The translations under genes and the position numbers were made by a program. From positions 53,465 to 117,464 of the forward strand of contig NZ_CANPVT010000040.1 in the NCBI RefSeq assembly GCF_947581735.1: a stretch of DNA of 64,000 nt. The letters run 5' to 3'. Of the stretch, positions 46,795-54,576 are shown in pieces (position 1 is the stretch's first letter; every line of letters starts with the position of its first letter). The notes under the pieces were generated by a model. That model was given only the letters and a program-made list of their open reading frames with translations. It was not told the origin of the DNA and searched no databases. Source of the DNA: Candidatus Palauibacter soopunensis (GTDB taxonomy: Bacteria > Gemmatimonadota > Gemmatimonadetes > Palauibacterales > Palauibacteraceae).

Positions 46795-47775
46795 ATGAGG
46801 GTCCTGTTCTGGGGTACGCCGGAGTTCGGACTCCCCTCGCTGGAAGCGATGCGGGGGGCGGGGCACGACATCGCGGGCGTCGTCACGAACCCGGACCGGC
46901 CGGCCGGCCGCGGGAGGCGTCCGCGGACGAGTCCGGTGAAGGCGTGGGCGATCGAGGCCGGGCTCCCGGTGCTTCAGCCCGAACGGCCCGGCGAGGAGGC
47001 CTTCCTCGCCGCCGCCCGCCGCCTGCGCCCCGACATCTCCGTCGTCGCGGCGTACGGCCGTCTCCTCCCGCCGGTGGCGCTCGATCTGCCACCGCTCGGA
47101 TCGCTGAACGTGCACGCGTCGCTGCTGCCCGCGCTGCGCGGCGCGGCCCCCATCAACTGGGCCATCATCCGGGGGCACCGCGAGTCCGGGGTCAGCATCC
47201 AGCGCATGGTCGCGGAACTCGATGCCGGCCCCGTGCTCGGACAGACGCGGATCCCCATCCCGGCGACGATGACGGCCGGGGAACTCTACGCGGAGGCCGC
47301 GAAGGCGGGGGGCGCACGGCTCGTCGCCGTGCTCGACGACCTGGCGTCCGGGCGGGCGGTGGAGCGGGCCCAGGACGACGCGGGCGCGACGTGGGCGCCG
47401 AAGCTCGACCGCGAGACGGCGCGCATCGACTGGTCGCGCCCCGCGGCCGAAGTCGCGAACTGGCTCCGCGGCTGCGACCCTTGGCCCGCCGCGTGGACGT
47501 CGCTGGCCGCGCCCGCCGCGCTCGCCGGGAGAACCCTGCAGTGCTTCGAACCGGGCGTCGACGGCCCCCGCCCGGACGGCGCCGACGCCGGAGGCACCCG
47601 CTCGGGGACGGCGCCCGGCACGGTCGTGCGAGCGGATCCCGTTCGGGGACTGCGCGTCGCGACGGGATCGGGCACGGTCACCGTCGGCGCCGTGAAACCG
47701 GCCGGCCGCCGCCGCATGAGCGCGGCCGAGTGGGTGCGAGGCCTCCCGGATCCGAAGGAGGTCCGCTTCGACTGA
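46795..47775 (+). CDS. fmt: Methionyl-tRNA formyltransferase
   Basis: This 326-residue enzyme formylates initiator Met-tRNA. It has FWGTPEFGLPSLEAM at the N-terminus, the catalytic block LNVHASLLPALRGAAPI and VSIQRMVAELDAGP. The C-terminal OB-fold region (VGAVKPAGRRRMSAAEW) is present. It begins 16 bases after def. A thiamine-type cluster follows, where rsmB is the usual neighbour in many genomes. Confidence 0.95.
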   Translation: MRVLFWGTPEFGLPSLEAMRGAGHDIAGVVTNPDRPAGRGRRPRTSPVKAWAIEAGLPVLQPERPGEEAFLAAARRLRPDISVVAAYGRLLPPVALDLPPLGSLNVHASLLPALRGAAPINWAIIRGHRESGVSIQRMVAELDAGPVLGQTRIPIPATMTAGELYAEAAKAGGARLVAVLDDLASGRAVERAQDDAGATWAPKLDRETARIDWSRPAAEVANWLRGCDPWPAAWTSLAAPAALAGRTLQCFEPGVDGPRPDGADAGGTRSGTAPGTVVRADPVRGLRVATGSGTVTVGAVKPAGRRRMSAAEWVRGLPDPKEVRFD

Positions 47776-47791
47776 GTCACGAATCCCGCGA

Positions 47792-48472
47792 TTGCACGTC
47801 CTCGTCTCGGAGCGGGAACTGGGCGACCCGCGCGGCCCGGGCGAGCTGACCGCGGTCGAGCGCGTGCTGGAGGGCGCGGCCCCGCTCGCGATCCATCTGC
47901 GGGCCCGGATCGGCGCCCGGCGGCTGTTCGGCGTCGCGGCCCGGCTCGCCCCCATCGCGTCCCGCGCCGGGAGTTGGCTCGTCGTGAACGGGCGGCCCGA
48001 TGTGGCGCTGGCGGCGGGTGCGCGGGCCGTACAACTTGGGCGCACGGCGCTCGGAGTGGAGGAGACGCGCCGGGTGGTCCGGGCGTGCGCGGGAAGGCTC
48101 GCGATCGGGGCCTCCGTGCACGATGCGGAGGGGGCGTTGCGAGCCGCCCGGGAGGGCGCCGACTACCTCGTGCTCGGCACGATCTACGCGACGCCCTCGC
48201 ACCCGGGGGTCGAGGGAAGCGGTCCCGCCGCCGTGTCCGCGGTCCGCCGCCGACTGACCGCCCACCGGCTTGCCGTTCATCGGCTGTCCGCCCGGCGTCC
48301 GCCTCCCATTCTCGCGATCGGCGGCGTCGACGCGGATCGGATCGAGGAGGTGACGGAGGCCGGGGCGCACGGCATCGTGGTGGGGAGGGCCGTGTGGTCC
48401 GCACGCGACCCGGCGCGAGCCGCGCGGGACCTCCGCAGACAACTCGACCGGCTGGACCGGCGGGATCGTTGA
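47792..48472 (+). CDS. Thiamine phosphate synthase / TenI-like protein
   Basis: This 226-residue TIM-barrel protein is of the ThiE/TenI family. The pattern VQLGRTALGVEETRRVVRA, GASVHDAEGALRAAREGADY and the ending GIVVGRAVWSA are typical. The phosphate-binding part reads TIYATPSHPGVEGSGPAA, closer to TenI (thiazole tautomerase) than to classic ThiE, whose GPxxxTxTK lysine is missing. As the next genes are thiS and thiG, a tautomerase acting on the ThiG product is the better guess. The start is TTG at 47792, with no ATG nearby; start certainty is modest. Confidence 0.7.
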   Translation: MHVLVSERELGDPRGPGELTAVERVLEGAAPLAIHLRARIGARRLFGVAARLAPIASRAGSWLVVNGRPDVALAAGARAVQLGRTALGVEETRRVVRACAGRLAIGASVHDAEGALRAAREGADYLVLGTIYATPSHPGVEGSGPAAVSAVRRRLTAHRLAVHRLSARRPPPILAIGGVDADRIEEVTEAGAHGIVVGRAVWSARDPARAARDLRRQLDRLDRRDR

Positions 48473-48530
48473 CCGGATGCGAACGACCCGCCGGACGGAC
48501 CGCGAACCGGATACGGACTTCATGGAGATC

Positions 48531-48731
48531 ATGCAGATACAGGTGAACGGACGGGAGCGAGACATTCCCGCGGGAACGTCCGTCGCGGCGTTGCTCCGGG
48601 ATCTCGGACTCGATGGACGGACGCTCGTCGTCGAACTGAACCGGCGGATCGTCCGCCCGCCCGAGGTCGAGAGCGTGCGACTGGAGGCGGGGGACCGCGT
48701 CGAACTCGTCCATTTTGTGGGAGGCGGATGA
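48531..48731 (+). CDS. thiS: Sulfur carrier protein ThiS
   Basis: This 66-residue ubiquitin-fold protein ends in the GG motif (VHFVGGG) that is adenylated and converted to a thiocarboxylate, the sulfur donor for the thiazole ring. The ATG at 48531 gives the usual length. An upstream ATG at 48522 (MEIMQIQ) and one at 48477 are possible. Its stop lies two bases before the thiG start. A near-copy of the recurrent palindrome occurs at 48565-48578 inside this gene. Confidence 0.9.
   Translation: MQIQVNGRERDIPAGTSVAALLRDLGLDGRTLVVELNRRIVRPPEVESVRLEAGDRVELVHFVGGG
48565..48578. repeat. Imperfect copy of the 14-bp palindrome
   Basis: The sequence ATTCCCGCGGGAAC matches the recurrent GTTCCCGCGGGAAC in 13 of 14 positions; its first base breaks the symmetry. 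It lies inside thiS and may be a degenerate copy or a codon coincidence. Confidence 0.4.
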
Positions 48732-48732
48732 G

Positions 48733-49509
48733 ATGGCCCCCCTCGAAATCGCCGGCCGCACGTTCGCGTCCCGGCTCATCGTCGGAACGGGGAAATACCC
48801 GAGTCCCGAGATCATGCTCGAAGCGATCCGGGCCTCCGGCGCCGACATGGTCACGGTCGCGGTGCGCCGGGTCGACATCGAGAACCCGGACCGCGACGAC
48901 ATCCTCCGCACGCTGAGCCCGGACGAGTTCAGCCTCCTGCCGAACACCGCCGCCTGCTACAGCGCCGAGGAGGCGATCCGCGCGGCGCGGCTGGGGCGGG
49001 CGGCGGGCATGAGCGACTGGGTGAAGCTCGAAGTCATCGGTGACTCCGACACGCTCCTCCCCCATACGGAGGAGCTGATCGAGGCCACGCGCGTGCTCGT
49101 CGCCGAGGGGTTCGTCGTGCTCCCGTACACGAACGACGATCTCATCACGGCGTTGCGGCTCGAGGAGGCCGGGGCTGCCGCCGTGATGCCGCTCGCCTCG
49201 CCGATCGGGAGCGGCCTCGGGCTCCTCAACCCGCTCAACATCCGCATCATCAAGTCCCGCCTGTCCGTGCCGGTCATCGTCGACGCCGGCGTGGGCACGG
49301 CGTCCGACGCCTGCGCGACCATGGAGCAGGGCGTGGACGGCATCCTCATGAACACGGCGATCGCGGAGGCGGAGGATCCGGTGGAGATGGCCGGCGCCAT
49401 GCGGCTGGCGGTGGAAGCCGGCCGGCGCGCCTACGTCGCCGGCCGCATGCCGCGGCGTGAATGGGCGGTGCCATCGAGCCCGCTCGAGGGCGTGCCGCCG
49501 CCGGCTTGA
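48733..49509 (+). CDS. thiG: Thiazole synthase ThiG
   Basis: This 258-residue TIM-barrel enzyme condenses DXP, ThiS thiocarboxylate and dehydroglycine into the thiazole phosphate. It shows SRLIVGTGKYPSPEIM and the lysine of WVKLEVIGD, which fits the Schiff-base position, then PVIVDAGVGTASDACATMEQ and the phosphate-binding end. The ATG at 48733 follows GGAGG. It ends in a TTGA overlap with rsmB. No thiF, thiH or thiO is seen in the window. Confidence 0.93.
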   Translation: MAPLEIAGRTFASRLIVGTGKYPSPEIMLEAIRASGADMVTVAVRRVDIENPDRDDILRTLSPDEFSLLPNTAACYSAEEAIRAARLGRAAGMSDWVKLEVIGDSDTLLPHTEELIEATRVLVAEGFVVLPYTNDDLITALRLEEAGAAAVMPLASPIGSGLGLLNPLNIRIIKSRLSVPVIVDAGVGTASDACATMEQGVDGILMNTAIAEAEDPVEMAGAMRLAVEAGRRAYVAGRMPRREWAVPSSPLEGVPPPA

Positions 49510-50816
49510 ACCCCCGCGCGGCGGCCCACCGGATTCTGGGCGAGGTGCGGCGCGGGAAGCTCTCGGACCGCGCGGCATCCCGCATCCTTCCGGCCGTGGA
49601 CCCGGCCGACCGCGGACTCGCGCTGGACATCGCGTTCGGCTGCCTCCGCCTGCGCGCCCGCCTCGATGCCTGGATCGGGGTCTGCGCGGACCGGCCGCCG
49701 TCCCGCATGGACCGGGCGGTGCGCGACTGGCTTCGCATCGGCGCGTACCAGTTGACGGAGCTGCGGACGCCGGACCACGCGGCGGTGGGCGAAACCGTCG
49801 GCGCGGCGCGTTCCGCCCTGGGGCGCCGACGCGCGGGGTACGTGAACGCCGTCCTCCGGACGCTCGCGAGGCGCCGTGAGGCCGATGCCGGCGACGGTCC
49901 GGGCGCGCTTGCGGGCGACGATCCGTTTCCCGATCCGGACGTGGATCCGGTGGGACACCTGTGCTCGTGGGGTTCGCACCCGGAGTGGCTCGTCCGGCGG
50001 TGGCTCGCGCGCTGGGAGCTGGCGGACGTGCGGCGGCTCGTTGAACAGCAGAACCGGCCGCCGGACGTCGTCGTACGCATGCTGACCGGGGACGATCCGG
50101 CGCCGCCCGACGGCGTGGAACTCGAGCCGGTGCCCGGTTGGCCGCGCTCCTTCCGGCTCGAGAGGGGACTGCCGGAGACGGCGCTCTCCGGCCTGCGGGC
50201 CGTGATTCAGGACCCTGCGGCCTCCGCCGTGGTAGATTACGCAGGGGACGGGCTCGCGGAGCCCGTACTCGACGTGTGCGCGGCGCCGGGCACGAAGACC
50301 CTCGGGCTCGCCGCGGAGTACGGGGTGCGGGTCGTGGCGCTCGACATCTCGCGCCGGCGGCTGGCCCGCCTCCGCGCGCCCGCCCCCCCGCTCGGGCTGC
50401 CGGTGAGCGCGGCGGTCGCCGACGCGCCGCGGCTTACGGTCGCCGATGCCGGGACCGTGCTGGCCGACGTGCCCTGCACGGGCACCGGAGTGCTGCGGCG
50501 GCGGGCCGACGCCCGCTGGCGGCTCGGACAGCAGGGCCTCGACGACCTCGTGGCGCTGCAGCGCGAGATCGTGGACGCGTGCGCCGCGGCCGTGAGGCCG
50601 GGCGGGCTGCTCGTGTACAGCACGTGTTCGCTCGAACGCGAGGAGAACGAAGAACAGGTGGACGCCTTCCTGGACCGCAGGCCCGACTACCGGCGCGAGC
50701 CGCCGGGCGCGGACGCGCGCAGCGATTGCGTGACGCCGCGCGGCGATCTCTTCGTGCGCCCGTGGCTCACCGGCACGGACGGCGCGTACGCCGCGCGTCT
50801 GCGGCGGATCGCGTGA
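49506..50816 (+). CDS. rsmB: 16S rRNA (cytosine967-C5)-methyltransferase RsmB
   Basis: This 436-residue enzyme has an N-terminal NusB-like RNA-binding domain (about residues 1-130) and a SAM-dependent methyltransferase domain. It shows DVCAAPGTKT, the cysteines Cys324 in DVPCTGTG and Cys374 in YSTCSLEREENEE, and a C-terminal GDLFVRPWLTGTDG. It methylates C967 of 16S rRNA. The TTG start at 49506 overlaps the thiG stop (TTGA). An upstream ATG at 49461 would add only a low-complexity segment inside thiG and is rejected. Confidence 0.92.
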   Translation: MNPRAAAHRILGEVRRGKLSDRAASRILPAVDPADRGLALDIAFGCLRLRARLDAWIGVCADRPPSRMDRAVRDWLRIGAYQLTELRTPDHAAVGETVGAARSALGRRRAGYVNAVLRTLARRREADAGDGPGALAGDDPFPDPDVDPVGHLCSWGSHPEWLVRRWLARWELADVRRLVEQQNRPPDVVVRMLTGDDPAPPDGVELEPVPGWPRSFRLERGLPETALSGLRAVIQDPAASAVVDYAGDGLAEPVLDVCAAPGTKTLGLAAEYGVRVVALDISRRRLARLRAPAPPLGLPVSAAVADAPRLTVADAGTVLADVPCTGTGVLRRRADARWRLGQQGLDDLVALQREIVDACAAAVRPGGLLVYSTCSLEREENEEQVDAFLDRRPDYRREPPGADARSDCVTPRGDLFVRPWLTGTDGAYAARLRRIA

Positions 50817-50823
50817 GAGTCCC

Positions 50824-51624
50824 GTGAAACTCCTGCGCGCGGTCCTCCTCTTCGCCGTCCTGTTCGGCGCCGGCTACCTGTACGCCGCGGTCCGGCTCTT
50901 CCCGGCGGCGGAAGATCCGACCGACGTGGACTTCACCGAGATCCCGGACCTCACGGGCGTATCCCTGGCCGAGGCCGGGGAACGCCTCTCCGCGCTGGGG
51001 CTCGTCTCCGCCGAGCAGGGCCGGCTCCACCACGGCGAGATTCCCGCCGGCGCCGTCGTCGCCCAGCGGCCGCTCCCCGGCCAGCTCGCCCGCGCCGGCG
51101 ACACGGTCGTGCTCACGGCGAGCGCCGGTATCGAAACGCGCCGCGTGCCCGATCTCGCCGGACTTCCGGGCGGCGAGGCCGCGACCCTCCTCACCCGTCT
51201 CGGCTTCGAAATCGATATCGAGGAGACCGACGAGAGCGCCGTCGCCGGCGCGATCCGGACCGAGCCCGCCGCGGGGACGAGCCTTCCTCTCCCCGCCCGC
51301 GTCCGCCTCTTCGTCAGCCAGGGGAAGGCGATCGTCTCCGTTCCCGATCTCCAGGGTCGCCACGTGGACGACCTCGAGCTGCTCCTCGAGGAGGTCGATC
51401 TGCGGCTCGGCGCCGTCCGCTACCAGGTCGAGGCTCCCGAGGTGCAGGGCCGCGTCATCTTTCAGAGTCCGGCCCCCGGCTCCGCCCTGCGGGGGGAGGG
51501 GCTCGTCTCCGTGATCGTGGCCGGGACGCCGCCCGACTCGGCCACCGCGGATCTCACGAGGGACGCCGCCCGCGACACGGTTCCCGCGACCCCCGGCGAT
51601 CGGGAGGGCCAGGTGGAGGGCTAG
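50824..51624 (+). CDS. PASTA-domain membrane protein
   Basis: This 266-residue protein starts with one transmembrane helix (about residues 4-24) and has three PASTA repeats (about 38-100, 107-172 and 176-245; motifs IPDLTGVSLAEAGERL, VPDLAGLPGGEAATLL, VPDLQGRHVDDLELLL). PASTA domains bind peptidoglycan or muropeptides and usually sit on serine/threonine kinases or penicillin-binding proteins. There is no kinase or transpeptidase domain here, so this is a stand-alone sensor or adaptor. The start is GTG at 50824, and the ybbR-like gene follows with no gap. Confidence 0.82.
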   Translation: MKLLRAVLLFAVLFGAGYLYAAVRLFPAAEDPTDVDFTEIPDLTGVSLAEAGERLSALGLVSAEQGRLHHGEIPAGAVVAQRPLPGQLARAGDTVVLTASAGIETRRVPDLAGLPGGEAATLLTRLGFEIDIEETDESAVAGAIRTEPAAGTSLPLPARVRLFVSQGKAIVSVPDLQGRHVDDLELLLEEVDLRLGAVRYQVEAPEVQGRVIFQSPAPGSALRGEGLVSVIVAGTPPDSATADLTRDAARDTVPATPGDREGQVEG

Positions 51625-52572
51625 ATGGACTTCAAGAGCGCGTTCACGAAGAACTGGCCCTACAAGCTCGCGGCGATCGTGCTGTCGGTGCTGCTCTGGC
51701 TCAGCGTATCGGCCGAGGCCGAAATCGCCGAGCAGCCGGTGTCGACGCTGCTCGAGATCCAGGTGAGCGATTCCGCGTGGAGTCTGCGCGAGGTCCGGCC
51801 CGCCGAGATCACGACGACGTTCCGCGGCCGCCGGAACCAGATGTTCGCCGCCCGCTTCGAGAGACCCGTGATCCGGAAGGTTCTCGACCAGATCGAGGAC
51901 ACCGTGGTCCAGGTTCCGCTCTCGACCTCGGAGGTCATCTACGACCGCGAACTCGGACTCGATCCCGTGGGAGTCTCTCCGGGAGCCGTCACCGTGTATC
52001 TCGAGGAGCGGGTGACGAAGCGGGTCGCGGTCTCCGGCCGAACGGATGCGAGGGCGGCGGCGGGCGTGCTCGTCGTCGGCATGCAGGTCGCCCCCGACAG
52101 CGTATGGCTCCAGGGGCCCGCGTCCTTCGTCAACCAGATCTCCGAGGTGACGACGGCCACGCTCCAGGTCGGCGCCGTCTCCACGCGCGTGACCCAGCAA
52201 CTCGAGATCGCGCTGCCGCCGGACCTCGCGGGACTCTCGGTCGAGCCCGCCACCGTGATCGCGACCGTCGACGTCGACTCTCTCCGCACCCGCCTGTTCG
52301 CGAGCGAAGTCGTCACCACGGGCCCGCGCGCCCTCATGGCCGCGGTGGATCCGCCCACGGTCACGGTGGCTGTCACCGGACCCGCGGCCATCGTGGACGG
52401 ACTGGATCCGGCGGACGTGCGCGTGACGGTCGACATCCCCATTTCCTTCGAATCGACGGGATCCTATCCCGTGCGCGCCCAGTTGCCCGACGCCGTGGCC
52501 GGCACGGTGACGATCGACCTCGTTCCGGAGCGGGTGAGCGCGGGCATCGCCTCCGACCCGCCCGACCGATAG
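51625..52572 (+). CDS. YbbR-like domain protein (CdaR family)
   Basis: This 315-residue protein has a short N-terminal helix (about residues 14-31, YKLAAIVLSVLLWLSV), then repeated YbbR-like domains with the strands characteristic of the family (VTVYLEERVTKRVAVSGRTD). In other bacteria CdaR, a YbbR protein, regulates the diadenylate cyclase CdaA. No cdaA gene is in this window, so the partner is unknown. The ATG at 51625 follows the PASTA gene stop directly, so the two are in one operon. tsaD lies 68 bases downstream. Confidence 0.78.
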   Translation: MDFKSAFTKNWPYKLAAIVLSVLLWLSVSAEAEIAEQPVSTLLEIQVSDSAWSLREVRPAEITTTFRGRRNQMFAARFERPVIRKVLDQIEDTVVQVPLSTSEVIYDRELGLDPVGVSPGAVTVYLEERVTKRVAVSGRTDARAAAGVLVVGMQVAPDSVWLQGPASFVNQISEVTTATLQVGAVSTRVTQQLEIALPPDLAGLSVEPATVIATVDVDSLRTRLFASEVVTTGPRALMAAVDPPTVTVAVTGPAAIVDGLDPADVRVTVDIPISFESTGSYPVRAQLPDAVAGTVTIDLVPERVSAGIASDPPDR

Positions 52573-52640
52573 GCATTCCGGCCGCGCCGGGCGCCGCCCC
52601 GCGCCCCGATGCGCCCGCCGCCGGCTTCCGGGACGGGCCG

Positions 52641-53678
52641 GTGCTCGGAATCGAGACCTCGTGCGACGAGACCTCGGCCGCCGTCGTGGATGAGAACGGG
52701 ATCCGGGGTCTCGCGATCGCCTCGCAGGACGCGCACGCCGCGTTCGGGGGCGTCGTGCCGGAGATCGCCGCCCGCGAGCACATCCGCTCGCTCGACGTGA
52801 TGGTGCGGCACGCCATGCGCGAGGCGGAGGTCGACCACGCGGACATTGCCGGGGTCGGCGTGACGGCGGGCCCTGGGCTCGTCGGCGCCCTGCTCGCCGG
52901 CGTGAACTGGGCCAAGGCCTATGCCTTCGCGCGCGGGCTTCCTCTCCTCGGCGTCCACCACATGGAGGGACACCTGTTCGGCACCGCGCTCGAGCACGAA
53001 GACGCGCATCCGCCCTTCATCGGCCTCCTCGTGTCCGGCGGACACACGCTCCTGCTCGAGGCGCGCGCGTGGGGGCGCTACCGCCTTCTGGGCCAGACGC
53101 GGGACGACGCCGCGGGCGAAGCGTTCGACAAGGTCGCGCGCCGGCTCGGGTTGCCGTATCCGGGCGGGCCCGAGATCCAGCGCGCGGCGGAGAGGAGCGC
53201 GGCGGCGGGGGGCGCGGCGGGACGCTTCCCGCTCCCGCGCCCGATGCTGAGCCGGCGCGACCGGCCCGGCGATCCCGCGTACTACGACATGTCCTTTTCC
53301 GGCCTGAAGACCGCCGTGGCGCGGATCGCCGAACAACTGGAGGCGGAGGATGCCCTCGCCGGCGCCGTCGACGATCTCGCGGCGGACTTTCAGGAGGCCG
53401 TCGTCGACGTTCTCGCCGAGAAGACGCGACGCGCGGTGGAACAGACGGGCTGCCGGCGGGTCGTGCTGGGTGGGGGAGTGGCGCGGAACTCCCGTCTTCG
53501 TGAAGGTTTAGCCGAGCGTCTGGGCTCGTCCGGGGAGTTGTACGCCCCTTCCCCCCGCCTCGCGACGGACAACGCGGCGATGATCGCCGCGGCCGCGCGG
53601 TTTCGCCTGGCGAGAGGGGAACGCAGCCCGTGGTCGCTCAACGCCGAAGCGGCGCTCGCCTTCCCCGGTCTCGTGTAA
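52641..53678 (+). CDS. tsaD: tRNA N6-adenosine threonylcarbamoyltransferase TsaD
   Basis: This 345-residue enzyme adds the threonylcarbamoyl group to A37 in tRNAs reading ANN codons. It has the N-terminal LGIETSCDETS block, the metal-binding HxxxH pair in HHMEGH (His107, His111), and the kinase-fold GGGVARNSRLREGL and the DNAAMIA region. The GTG at 52641 gives the usual N-terminus. The longer frame upstream runs into the ybbR gene without a canonical start. TsaB and TsaE partners were not seen in the window. Confidence 0.95.
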   Translation: MLGIETSCDETSAAVVDENGIRGLAIASQDAHAAFGGVVPEIAAREHIRSLDVMVRHAMREAEVDHADIAGVGVTAGPGLVGALLAGVNWAKAYAFARGLPLLGVHHMEGHLFGTALEHEDAHPPFIGLLVSGGHTLLLEARAWGRYRLLGQTRDDAAGEAFDKVARRLGLPYPGGPEIQRAAERSAAAGGAAGRFPLPRPMLSRRDRPGDPAYYDMSFSGLKTAVARIAEQLEAEDALAGAVDDLAADFQEAVVDVLAEKTRRAVEQTGCRRVVLGGGVARNSRLREGLAERLGSSGELYAPSPRLATDNAAMIAAAARFRLARGERSPWSLNAEAALAFPGLV

Positions 53679-53742
53679 CGGCCGGCGCTGAAGCCGGGAC
53701 CGCCAACGAGCAGCACAGCAGCCAACGAGGAGCGTGCGAGAC

Positions 53743-54576
53743 GTGTATCCCGAACTCTTCACACTGACGCTGCCGGTTCTCGGCGAGTTCACGATCACCA
53801 CCTTCGGCGTCATGATGGCGCTCGCCTTTCTGTGCGGGTACCTGGTCCTGCGCGCGGAAACGGCGCGTCTCGGCGCCGGGCGCGACCTCGCGGCGGACAT
53901 GCTCATGGCGGCGCTGATCGGCGGCATCGTCGGCGCGAAGATCTACTATGTGCTCCTCTACTGGGACCGAACGGTGCTCGATCCGCTGGGGATGATCTTC
54001 TCGCGCAGCGGGCTCGTCTGGTACGGCGGGTTCATCGGCGGGTTCATCGGGGTCATGTGGGTGCTGTACCGGCGTCCCGTCACCCCCGGGCTCGGGGTGG
54101 ACGCGATCGCGCCCGCGCTCCCGCTCGCCTACGGGATCGGCCGCATCGGCTGTTTCCTCGTCGGCGACGACTACGGAGGCCCGACAGAGTCGTGGGTCGG
54201 CATCGCCTTCCCCAACGGCCTTCCGCCCACGACCGCCGGCAACCTGAGGGGTTTCGGGGCGGAGGTGGACCCCGCGATCCCGGACACGGAGGTCCTCTCC
54301 GTCCACCCCACGCAGCTCTACGAGACGGGACTCTCGTTCATCATCTTCTTCCTCCTGTGGCGGCTGCGGCGGCACCCGCACGTCCAGGGGTGGCTGTTCG
54401 GCCTGTGGCTCGCGATGGCCGGAGCCGAGCGCTTCATCATCGAGGTCTTCCGCGCCAAGGACGACCGCTTCTTCGGAGGCTTCACGCTCGCCCAGGTGAT
54501 CTCGGTCCTGCTGGTCGCGGGGGGCATCGCGCTCGCCCTCAGGTTGCGCCGCAGGGCCGCAGAGGCGGCGGTGTGA
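53743..54576 (+). CDS. lgt: Prolipoprotein diacylglyceryl transferase
   Basis: This 277-residue inner-membrane enzyme adds diacylglycerol to the cysteine of lipoproteins, the first step of their maturation. It has seven or so hydrophobic segments, the signature GRIGCFLVGDDYGG and the HPTQLYE motif. Several lipoproteins are encoded in this window. The GTG at 53743 has GAGGAG ten bases upstream; an in-frame GTG at 53734 is close but sits one base from that site. The stop overlaps the tamA start in a GTGA. Confidence 0.93.
   Translation: MYPELFTLTLPVLGEFTITTFGVMMALAFLCGYLVLRAETARLGAGRDLAADMLMAALIGGIVGAKIYYVLLYWDRTVLDPLGMIFSRSGLVWYGGFIGGFIGVMWVLYRRPVTPGLGVDAIAPALPLAYGIGRIGCFLVGDDYGGPTESWVGIAFPNGLPPTTAGNLRGFGAEVDPAIPDTEVLSVHPTQLYETGLSFIIFFLLWRLRRHPHVQGWLFGLWLAMAGAERFIIEVFRAKDDRFFGGFTLAQVISVLLVAGGIALALRLRRRAAEAAV

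Noticed and set aside
49461..49505. Upstream ATG for rsmB
   Set aside because: It would overlap thiG by 49 bases and add a low-complexity segment. The TTG in a TTGA overlap is a better start.
51625..52572. A c-di-AMP module at the ybbR gene
   Set aside because: No diadenylate cyclase gene lies in the window, so the pathway cannot be claimed.
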